Of a DNA stretch of 8,124 bases, positions 1-6,700 are shown one piece after another (the stretch's first letter is position 1; the number at the start of each line of letters is the position of its first letter). The notes beneath the pieces are model-generated. The model saw only the letters and a program-made list of their open reading frames with translations. It had not been told where the DNA came from and did no database searches. The DNA is taken from contig JBDHRV010000153.1 of assembly GCA_039807745.1 (NCBI GenBank), forward strand, positions 1 to 8,124, given 5' to 3'. The position numbers and the translations under genes were made by a program. The stretch is from JAEUMW01 sp039807745 (GTDB lineage Bacteria > Pseudomonadota > Gammaproteobacteria > Burkholderiales > JAEUMW01).

Positions 1-1
1 G

Positions 2-358
2 ATGGCGCGCTTCGTCTGCCTTGTTGCGGCGGTGCTGTTCGCGTTCGCGTCCGCGCCCGCCAGCGCCCATGCCATCGTCACCGGCTCGTCGCTCAAGGAC
101 CGGCCGGTCAAGGCCGGGGCGCCGACGAAGGTCCTGCTCGATTTCAACAGCGGCATCGAAGTCGCGCTCTCGCGCGTCTTCCTCGTCAGCCAGGGCGACG
201 TGCATGCACCCGTCCCCATCGCGGCGGGCAGGAAGCCCGGTCAGCTCGTCATCGACCTGCCACCCCTCAAGCCCGGCGAATACGCACTGAAATGCCGCGT
301 CTTCGCCGCCGACGGTCATCTGACCGAAGAGATCCTCCGCTTCCGCGTCGCCGAATGA
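2..358 (+). CDS. copC: CopC-family periplasmic copper-binding protein
   Basis: The protein has 118 residues. It is a small periplasmic beta-barrel protein that binds Cu(II) and is thought to hand copper to its partner CopD. Residues 1-22 form a signal peptide (short MAR n-region, hydrophobic core, ASA cleavage motif), so cleavage would leave His23 as the new N-terminus. In CopC proteins the N-terminal His is a Cu(II) ligand, together with an Asp-x-His pair near the C-terminus; here that pair is Asp104-Gly-His106. The middle shows the family pattern, with a KVLLDFNSGIE strand and an LKPGEYALKCRVFAADGH segment. There is no Met-rich Cu(I) motif, so a Cu(II)-only type is likely. The ATG sits one base from the window edge, so no promoter or ribosome binding site can be judged; the signal peptide supports this start. 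copD follows after 13 bp on the same strand, implying an operon. Family assignment is firm; the copper-import role is inferred from the family. Confidence 0.92.
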   Translation: MARFVCLVAAVLFAFASAPASAHAIVTGSSLKDRPVKAGAPTKVLLDFNSGIEVALSRVFLVSQGDVHAPVPIAAGRKPGQLVIDLPPLKPGEYALKCRVFAADGHLTEEILRFRVAE

Positions 359-371
359 CCCTTCCCCCGCG

Positions 372-2018
372 ATGTACGTCCAGGGCATAGCAAACTTCCT
401 GGACGACTTCATGGGCGGGCTGATCCTGATCAGTCTCGCTCTTCTGGTCGGCAGTCTCGTGTGGGCAGCCTTCATCCTGCGCATCGGCCGCGCTGCGGCA
501 CGCGTCGACGCGGCCATCGCGGCGCGGTGCGCAGACCTGCTGCGCACCGGCGCGTTCGCGCTCGCGATCTTCCAGTCGCTCAAGCTCTTGACCAAGGGCG
601 TCGTGCTGGCGTCGTCGCTCGGCGAGCTGCCGCTCGACGCCTACGTCGCGACGGTGCAGTTTCGCGCGGGTGTCGCGCGCATCGTACTGGCGACCCTCGT
701 CTGGATCGCCGCGCGCCGGCTCGCCCGCGATCCCTTTCATCGCGGCCGGTGGGCACTGGCCGCCGCGCTCACCGTGCCGCTCGTGATCACAGGGGCTTGG
801 CTCGTGCACGGCGTCGGGCGCTTCGAGGACCGCGCGTTCCTGATGTCGCTCACGGTGCTGCACCAGCTCGCGGCGGCGATCTGGGTCGGCGGCGTGGTGC
901 AGCTGCTGATGCTGTGGCGGCTGCGCCGCCGCGACGCGTCGGTCGCGGCGTTCTGGCCGGTGGCGGTGTCGCGCTTCTCGGCCGTCGGCATCGGATCGGT
1001 AGCGGTGCTGCTGACATCCGGCGTCGTGCTCACGTTCGTCTACGTCGGCTCGTGGAACGGTCTGCTCGGCACCGGCTACGGCAGCCTCGTCTCCGCCAAG
1101 GTGTTCCTGCTCGCCCTCGCGCTCGGTTTCGCCGCCCTCAACTTCCGCGCCGGACGAAGCTGGGTCCGCGACCCGCGCTCCCCCGCCGTGACCGCCCGGG
1201 TGCCTTACTACGTCGAGTCGGAGACGTTCGTGCTCGTGAGCACCCTGTTCGTCGCGGCGTCGCTCTCCTCGATGCCGCCGGCGGTGGACATCCCGAACCT
1301 GACCGCGACCGTGGCGGAAGTGCTCGGCATGTTCGCACCGCGCCTGCCGAGCCTCGACTCGCCCACCCACGCGGCGCTCCTCGCGGGCGAAGCGGCGCGA
1401 ACGGTGGTGGTCGGGCGCACGCCTTCGCTCGCCGCGACCGAATGGTCGGACTACAACCACAACGTCGCAGGCGTGTTCCTGGTGGTGATGGGCGCCTTCG
1501 CCCTGCTCTCCTACGTGCGCGGCTTCGGCTGGGCGAAATACTGGCCGGTCGGCTTCATGCTGCTCGGCGTCTTTCTCTTCTTCCGCGCCGACGCCGAAGC
1601 GTGGCCGCTCGGTCCGCTCGGCTTCTGGGTGAGCATGTTCGGCAACGCCGAAGTCCTGCAGCATCGGCTCGCGACGCTGCTCGCCTTCACGCTCGGATTG
1701 CTCGAGATGCGCGCGCGCACGAGCCCGCGTGCATCGGCGCGCCTGCGCTACATGTTTCCGGTGCTGTGCGCGCTCGGCGGCATCCTGCTCGTCACCCACT
1801 CGCACCTGCCGTTCGAGCTCAAGACCGACTACCTGATCCAGTCCACGCACCTCGCGATGGGACTGCTCGCCGTCATCATGGCGATCGGCCGCTGGCTGGA
1901 GCTGCGCCTGGGCGACGCGGGCGACACGGTTGCGGCGCGTGCCGCGGGCCTCGTCGCGGTGTTCGCGATGCTCGCGATCGGCGCGGTGCTGGTGTTCTAC
2001 AAGGAGCCGCTGTATTGA
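372..2018 (+). CDS. copD: CopD-family copper transport membrane protein with C-terminal membrane extension
   Basis: This is a 548-residue inner-membrane protein with about 13-14 predicted hydrophobic helices, presumed to move copper into the cytoplasm with the CopC protein encoded just upstream. The CopD domain covers roughly residues 155-300. Its hallmark helix LHQLAAAIWVGGV (163-175) carries His164 and the WxGG turn. It is followed by a SRFSAVGIGSV helix, a long TSGVVLTFVYVG helix and a YGSLVSAKVFLL segment, all typical of the family. After about residue 305 comes a loop of some 55 residues and then five or so further helices (364-543). This is more than the classic CopD of about 300 residues. 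The extra part has membrane-embedded or near-membrane histidines at 363, 431, 476, 478 and 493. No convincing Shine-Dalgarno precedes the ATG at 372, which suggests coupling to copC; Met14 (411) is an alternative start. The last 22 bp overlap the convergent PLP-enzyme gene. Confidence 0.87.
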   Translation: MYVQGIANFLDDFMGGLILISLALLVGSLVWAAFILRIGRAAARVDAAIAARCADLLRTGAFALAIFQSLKLLTKGVVLASSLGELPLDAYVATVQFRAGVARIVLATLVWIAARRLARDPFHRGRWALAAALTVPLVITGAWLVHGVGRFEDRAFLMSLTVLHQLAAAIWVGGVVQLLMLWRLRRRDASVAAFWPVAVSRFSAVGIGSVAVLLTSGVVLTFVYVGSWNGLLGTGYGSLVSAKVFLLALALGFAALNFRAGRSWVRDPRSPAVTARVPYYVESETFVLVSTLFVAASLSSMPPAVDIPNLTATVAEVLGMFAPRLPSLDSPTHAALLAGEAARTVVVGRTPSLAATEWSDYNHNVAGVFLVVMGAFALLSYVRGFGWAKYWPVGFMLLGVFLFFRADAEAWPLGPLGFWVSMFGNAEVLQHRLATLLAFTLGLLEMRARTSPRASARLRYMFPVLCALGGILLVTHSHLPFELKTDYLIQSTHLAMGLLAVIMAIGRWLELRLGDAGDTVAARAAGLVAVFAMLAIGAVLVFYKEPLY

Positions 2019-2980
2019 GCGCCGGTGAGCCGAGCGAACACGTCGAGGTCGACGTTGCCGCCGCTTACCAGCACGCCGACCCGCCCACGCACGGCGACCG
2101 CGCCGTGGAGCACGGCCGCGGCGGCGAGACAGCCGGTCGGCTCGACCACCATCTTCATGCGCTGCGCGAAGAACTTCATCGTCGCGACGAGCTGCGCGTC
2201 CGTTACGGTAACGATCTCATCGACATGCCGCTGGATGATGGGAAAAGTGTGCTCACCGAGATGGGTCGTCTGCGCGCCGTCCGCGATCGTGTCCGGAACG
2301 TCGATCTCGACGATCTCGCCGCGCGCGAGCGACTGCTGGCCGTCGTTGCCGGCCGCGGGCTCCACGCCGATCACCCTGCAGCGGGGGTTCAGCGCAGCCG
2401 CAGCGAGCGCGCATCCCGCCAGCAGGCCGCCGCCGCCGAGACAGACCACGAGGCAATCGAGCCTCCCGGCGTCCTCGATCAGCTCCTTCGCCGCGGTTCC
2501 CTGCCCTGCGATGACATGCGGGTGATCGAAGGGCGGAATCAGCGTCATGCCCCGCCGCGACGCGAGCTCCCGCGTGAGCGCTTCGCGGTCCTGCGAACGG
2601 CGGTCGTACTGGGTCACTTCGCCGCCATAGCCGCGCGTGGCGGCGATCTTCGACGCCGGCGCATCGTCCGGCATGACGATCGCGGTCTTCACCCCGAGCA
2701 GCCGCCCGGCGAGCGCGATCGCCTGCGCGTGGTTGCCCGACGAATACGCCGCGACACCCGCCTGCCGCCGCGCTGCGTCGAGCTGCGCGATCGCGTTGTA
2801 CGCCCCGCGAAACTTGAAAGCGCCCATGCGCTGGTGGTTCTCGCACTTGAAGAAGAGCTCGGCGCCGGCCGTTTCGTTCGCCGTGCGCGAGGTCACGACC
2901 GGCGTCCGGTGCGCCACGCCGCGCAGGCGCTCGGCGGCATCAACGATGTCGGAGAAGGTCGGCGGTTCGTGTCGAACCAT
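1997..2980 (-). CDS. Fold-type II PLP enzyme: serine racemase / threo-3-hydroxyaspartate dehydratase / threonine dehydratase group
   Basis: A cytosolic pyridoxal-phosphate enzyme of 327 residues that should deaminate or racemise a hydroxy-amino acid (serine, threonine or 3-hydroxyaspartate). Lys56 in GAFKFRGA is the Schiff-base lysine. Other cofactor motifs are SSGNHAQ (80-86), the phosphate-binding GGGG loop (182-185) and SGGN (306-309). There is no C-terminal ACT regulatory domain, unlike biosynthetic IlvA. Ser81 in SSGNH aligns with the re-face serine of serine racemase, where threonine dehydratases usually have SAGNH. Glu207, Gly211 and Asp213 (EPAAGND) align with the divalent-metal site of serine racemase, and TIADG (231-235) is also shared. 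A racemase or hydroxyaspartate ammonia-lyase is therefore favoured over simple threonine dehydratase. The frame stays open upstream to 3208, but homology begins at the ATG at 2980 and the upstream part runs antisense to the next gene. No clear ribosome binding site is visible. The gene converges on copD with a 22-bp overlap, and nothing links it functionally to copper. Confidence 0.88.
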   Translation of the reverse strand: MVRHEPPTFSDIVDAAERLRGVAHRTPVVTSRTANETAGAELFFKCENHQRMGAFKFRGAYNAIAQLDAARRQAGVAAYSSGNHAQAIALAGRLLGVKTAIVMPDDAPASKIAATRGYGGEVTQYDRRSQDREALTRELASRRGMTLIPPFDHPHVIAGQGTAAKELIEDAGRLDCLVVCLGGGGLLAGCALAAAALNPRCRVIGVEPAAGNDGQQSLARGEIVEIDVPDTIADGAQTTHLGEHTFPIIQRHVDEIVTVTDAQLVATMKFFAQRMKMVVEPTGCLAAAAVLHGAVAVRGRVGVLVSGGNVDLDVFARLTGAQYSGSL

Positions 2981-3064
2981 AGCGGCGGTGGGAGCTCGAA
3001 AAGCGCAGCGCGTCGCACAGTATCTTGGACCTCGAACGTTCCGCGGTAAAGGCAACTCGAACCA

Positions 3065-3070
3065 TATACT
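3065..3070 (+). promoter_or_regulatory. Possible -10 element for the small coiled-coil protein gene
   Basis: TATACT in the 110-bp divergent spacer matches five of six positions of the sigma-70 -10 consensus. It would place transcription start near 3077, just ahead of the ribosome binding site, giving a very short leader. No good -35 hexamer lies 16-18 bp upstream; TTGGAC at 3025-3030 is too far away. The call is weak. No matching promoter for the divergent PLP-enzyme gene could be picked out. Confidence 0.25.
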
Positions 3071-3078
3071 CACCCGAC

Positions 3079-3083
3079 AGGAG
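3079..3083 (+). promoter_or_regulatory. Ribosome binding site deciding the start at 3091
   Basis: AGGAG lies seven bases before the ATG at 3091. This spacing selects that start over the longer in-frame ATG at 3025, and over the out-of-frame ATG at 3087. The signal peptide, which begins at 3091, agrees. Confidence 0.65.
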
Positions 3084-3090
3084 ATCATGC

Positions 3091-3522
3091 ATGAACAGGA
3101 GCCTTGCACTCGCGCTCGCAATCGCCACAGCCCTCGGTAACGCAGCATGCGGCAAGACCGAGCCGCCGCAACAGAAGGCCACCGTGCAGGACGTGAAGAA
3201 GGAGGCAAAGGAACTCGCCGCGTCGGTGAACGATCTCGCCCGCCAGACGAAGGAAGCGTTCGTCGCGAACGCGGAGAAGGAACTCGCGGACATGAACGGC
3301 AAGATCGAGGACCTCAAGTCCCGGGCGTCGAAGGCACAGGGCGAAGCCAAGGTCAAGCTCGACCAGGCCGTCGCCCAGCTCGAGCGCCAGCGTCAGAATG
3401 CGACCGAGAAGCTGAAGGCGATCAAGGACGCGAGCGGCGACGCGTGGCAGGACATGAGGGCCGGCTTTACGAGCGCGTGGGAAGAGATGAAGAAGGCGTA
3501 CGACACGGCAAGGGAAAGCTGA
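3091..3522 (+). CDS. Exported coiled-coil protein, putative lipoprotein, Sll1863-like stress-response module
   Basis: This gene encodes 143 residues. Residues 1-19 are a hydrophobic signal sequence ending in LGNAAC, with Cys20 as the possible lipidation site. The lipobox is imperfect because Asn rather than Leu is at -3, so plain secretion is the alternative. After a short KTEPPQQK linker, residues 30-115 form a long charged amphipathic helix rich in Lys, Glu, Ala and Gln, with regular heptad-like spacing, predicting a coiled coil. The C-terminus (GDAWQDM...SAWEEMKKAYDTA, about 117-140) matches the DAWxxL...AWxxLKxA pattern I associate with Sll1863-family proteins, often annotated as stress-response or coiled-coil proteins of unknown mechanism. 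If lipidated it would sit in the outer or inner membrane facing the periplasm. A longer in-frame start at 3025 is unlikely because it would bury the signal sequence. The gene appears to be a single-gene unit, divergent from the PLP-enzyme gene and followed at once by a hairpin. Confidence 0.78.
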   Translation: MNRSLALALAIATALGNAACGKTEPPQQKATVQDVKKEAKELAASVNDLARQTKEAFVANAEKELADMNGKIEDLKSRASKAQGEAKVKLDQAVAQLERQRQNATEKLKAIKDASGDAWQDMRAGFTSAWEEMKKAYDTARES

Positions 3523-3540
3523 CAGTCGCTGGCGGCTGTC
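3521..3540 (+). terminator. Terminator-like hairpin overlapping the stop codon of the coiled-coil gene
   Basis: GACAGTCG-CTGG-CGGCTGTC forms an eight-pair stem with a four-base loop. One pair is a U-G wobble that works only in RNA read from the plus strand; on the minus strand it would be an A-C mismatch. The stem starts on the second base of the stop codon of the upstream gene. No T-run follows (the next bases are GGCGCGGCCG), so intrinsic termination is uncertain and an mRNA-stabilising 3' hairpin is equally possible. Confidence 0.35.
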
Positions 3541-3798
3541 GGCGCGGCCGCACCGCGTACTTGCGCAGATCCGCGCCGCACGATGCGGTTACCCGATACC
3601 GCCGTCCGCTGTCGTCGTGTCCGAACTCGACGCGCGCCATGAGGCGCACCTTGGCTGCGAGCGCCTTCCCGCCACACTCACCAAGCATGGTGCGAGGCGA
3701 AGACCAGAATGCGATCCAACTTCGTGAAGTAGAGCGCTACTTGCGGTGTCACGAGTCAACCGATCCGCGTTCAGGTAGGTGACGCGGTCGCCATGTGC
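3524..3798 (-). pseudogene. Frameshifted, truncated continuation of the polyvalent protein (metallopeptidase-like HEVGSH segment)
   Basis: Read on the minus strand, from 3798 to 3688 a second frame reads AHGDRVTYLNADRLTR...SSALLHEVGSHSGLR. This is the pattern (an EYLVADxx-type strand, then LLHExGxH) that commonly follows the conserved helical tail in giant phage polyvalent proteins. From 3688 to about 3590 the original frame resumes with MLGECGGKALAAKVRLMARV, again as expected after the HExGxH helix. The first frame shift lies near 3790-3800 and the second near 3688-3700, so the sequence has two roughly compensating indels. The natural stop of the longer frame (3749-3751) falls inside this region and is an artefact of the first shift. 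Beyond about 3590 I recognise nothing, and by 3522 the frame runs antisense into the chromosomal gene. I saw no A/T-rich slippery heptamer suggesting programmed frameshifting. Two sequencing errors remain possible. Confidence 0.55.
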
Positions 3799-6700
3799 TC
3801 GCGTCGGCGGAGCTCGCCTCGTCCTCGGCCGCATTCTCCAGCAGTGCGCGCTCGGCCGCCTGCGACTTGCGCAGTTCCTCAATGTCGAGCGTGACCTTTT
3901 CGAGTTCGCCAGCGTATTGGTCGCGGTAGAAGCTCACGGCCTCGTCGAGCCCGGTGTCGACGGGTGCGACGCGCAGGGCTGATACCTTCGCCAGTCGCGC
4001 CATCTCGGACACAGCGAGCGTGTCGAGCGAATGGTTCACGGTCGACAGGTATTGCCGATAGAGCTTGATCTGACGATCGGTGAGCGGCTTGAAGAGCGGT
4101 TTGCCGAGTTCGAGCGGCGGGTCGCGCAGTTCTGCATCCGAGAACACGCGCTCGCGCAGCGTGCCCTCGAAGATCGGACCGGCGATCGCCTGGGCGTCCT
4201 TCGCGTCGCGGGCGGTGTTGGCGATGCCGGAGAATGCGTCGCCCACGCTCTCGGTCTTCGGCAGCAGGTCCGGCGCGCGGTCGGCCGCCTCGTTGGCGAA
4301 GCGCGACGTGTCGTCGAGGTAGCGCTGCGCCAGCTCGTAGACCGGAGCGAAATGCCGCTCGATCTTCGCCTTGTGGTACTGCGTGCCGAGGCTCTTGTGC
4401 CACCAGTTGAACGAGCGCTGCGTGTTGAACGCATCGGCGATGCGATCGCGGATCGACTGGCGCACGGGTGCGCTGCGCAGGGACTCGGGGAGGTTGAGCG
4501 GGACTGAGGCGAGTGGGCCGTATTTCTCGCCACCACGCATCTGCGCGGTCGTGAGTTGCGCCTTGCGACCGGATGCCATCTCGACTACAGTAATCACATC
4601 CCCGGAGTCGTTTCGGACGTTAGGGCCTAGGGTCTCCGCTACGGAGATTGCACTGCGCCCGCCGGGGTACTTCCGCATCGTATCCAGCGCAAGCTGGTAC
4701 CGTCCCGTCCTGATCTCCTCCACGTAGAGCGTGTGCCCGTTCGGCATCTGCTTGACGTAGCCCACGACATCCTTGCCGATGTGATTCTTCACCCCGAACA
4801 CGAGATAGTCAGGGTCTGCAACGATTTCCGGCACTCGGTCATAGTCGGCATCGGTCACGGCAACTTGGCCGCGTGCCGCTTCGGTCGCGGGATTGCCGTG
4901 TTGCTTGGCAACATGCTGGAGCGCCGAGGCATCGATGGCGTGATGGTAGTCGGCCACGTCGACGCCAACCGCCTTCGCGCGCGCAGCGATGTGCGCCCCA
5001 ACCGGCATGAAGTTCTCGGCACGCCCTGAGTAGTCGCCTGCACGCCACTTCGCCAGCATGGAGCGGATGACTTGGCGCGCGGCGTCGAAGGCCGGTGGCA
5101 CGCTGAACATCGGCATCCCCTGCATCGCGCGAGCGCGCAGTTCGGGCGTGATGTCGAAGGCGGGCTGTTGCAGTGGCTTAAGGTGATAGTGCGGATTGTC
5201 TTCGCGCCTGCCATTCACGTACAGGTAACGAGGCTCCCCGCCCTTGGTTCCGGTCTGCGGAATTTGAATCGACGACACCGCGCCGCCGCCCAACTTCTTC
5301 AGGATGTCCTTCGCTACGCTCGGAACGATCCGGTCGTAGAAGGCCGCCATCCCGGTGTCGGAGATGGTGATGTCCTCGCCTTCGATCACGCCGCTCTGGT
5401 TCGGGTCGTTGATGATGGCTTCGCCCATCGACTTGCCGATGGCGTCGCTGATCACCTTCTCTTTTTCGGTCGTATCGACGACCTGTTTGCCGTCCTTGGA
5501 GCCAACGAGATGGATGCCGTCCTGGGTCTTGGTCCATTCGATGCGATCGACGGCCTTGCGCAGCGCATCTCGGTAGCGCTCCACCTGCTCCTCGCCGGTG
5601 GTCCACGCGATCGAATCGAAACCTCGCTCGGCCGCGTACCGGATCATGCGCTTCAACGCCAGTCCAACCCAGGCTTCGGTCTTGTCGATGAACGGCGCCT
5701 GCCAGTTCACATTCCCGGATCGTTTGCCCTGGGCGGCGTCGCTCTGAATCTCCTCGATGAAGAGCACGCGCTTGCGCTCGCCCTTCGGCTCGGGCGGCCG
5801 GCTGTCTTGCAGCGCGCGGCGCTCGTCCAGGGCCTCTTTCACGCTCGCATCGAGCGCGGTCTTGGGTAAGGCGGCAAAGCGGTCCTCGACCGCCCTGGCG
5901 ACGCCGCCCTCTGGCATGCGGCCGGCGGCGATCTCTGCACGGACCTCTTCCCTGATCTGCTCGAGCTTGGCGGATTCGTCTCTGCGCCGCGCTTGCTGCG
6001 CCTCCTTCACCCGCGCGTCGAGCGCCTTGATCTTCTCATCGATCTCGGCGCGTCGATCGCGCGCGGCCAGATCCTCGGCCGAGTACGTCACAAACTCGCG
6101 CTCGTTGAACCGCACGTGTGCGAGGATGTTGGGCTGGTCGAAGTGGGTGGAGCGAAATTGTGCGCCGCCAGCATTCTTCCATTCTTCGTGCAACCGCTGC
6201 CGCTCCTCCCATAGTGCGCGGTACTGATCTTCATCCGCGTCGGCCATGCGATCATTGATGGCGGCGATTGCGTCCGACAACCGCGTCGCCTTGTCCGGCA
6301 GCGTCAGCAGCAGTTCGCGGTAGTTCTCGCCGCCTGGGAGTTGGTATTCGGCGAATTTGGTGGGCAGGGAGTCCTGCATCGCCGCGAGGGCCGCTTCGGC
6401 GCATGCTTCCGTCTGATACGTTCCGCCAACCGGATCGTCATCCTCCTCGCGGTAGATGGCCCATTCTTCCCCGTGGCTTCCGACGTATAGGCCGCCTGCT
6501 TCGTCGAGCCCGGTTTCCCCGAGCATCACATCCTCGACCTGCACCCCATCCCCGCGCAGGAACTCCGAGACCTGCTCCTTCGTGACCTTGCCGGGTTGCA
6601 GCAGCTTCAGGAAGTCCTCGATGCCGCTCCACGCGATCTCGTCCGGCTTCACGCCCTTGAGCGCGTTGATGTACTGCATCCAGGCGCCGGCGAGCGCCCG

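Noticed and set aside
267..1850. 527-residue open frame on the minus strand antisense to copD
   Set aside because: Composition is dominated by Arg, Glu, His, Gly and Ala with no recognisable domain. It is the usual open shadow of a GC-rich gene, and copD on the other strand has clear family motifs.
461..3049. 862-residue plus-strand open frame spanning copD and the PLP-enzyme gene
   Set aside because: It crosses two real genes in shadow frames, is extremely Arg/Ala-rich and shows no domain.
2981..3208. N-terminal extension of the PLP enzyme up to the ATG at 3208
   Set aside because: The added residues have no homology to the fold-type II family and run antisense through the divergent spacer and the coiled-coil gene.
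3559..3769. Short repeated words (ACTTGCG and GATCCGCG each occur twice, in the same order) as possible attachment-site repeats
   Set aside because: They are only 7-8 bases long, with different spacing between the two words in each copy. This is expected by chance in GC-rich DNA, and both copies fall within or beside the element's own decayed coding sequence.
3680..3800. Programmed ribosomal frameshift joining the main frame to the HEVGSH frame
   Set aside because: I saw no slippery heptamer or obvious downstream stimulatory structure, and a second opposite shift would be needed about 110 bp later. Decay or sequencing error explains the pattern better.
5072..5869. 265-residue plus-strand open frame opposite the polyvalent protein
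   Set aside because: The opposite strand carries well-conserved motifs (EEIQSD, FYDRIVP). This frame has no recognisable domain and no ribosome binding site that stands out.
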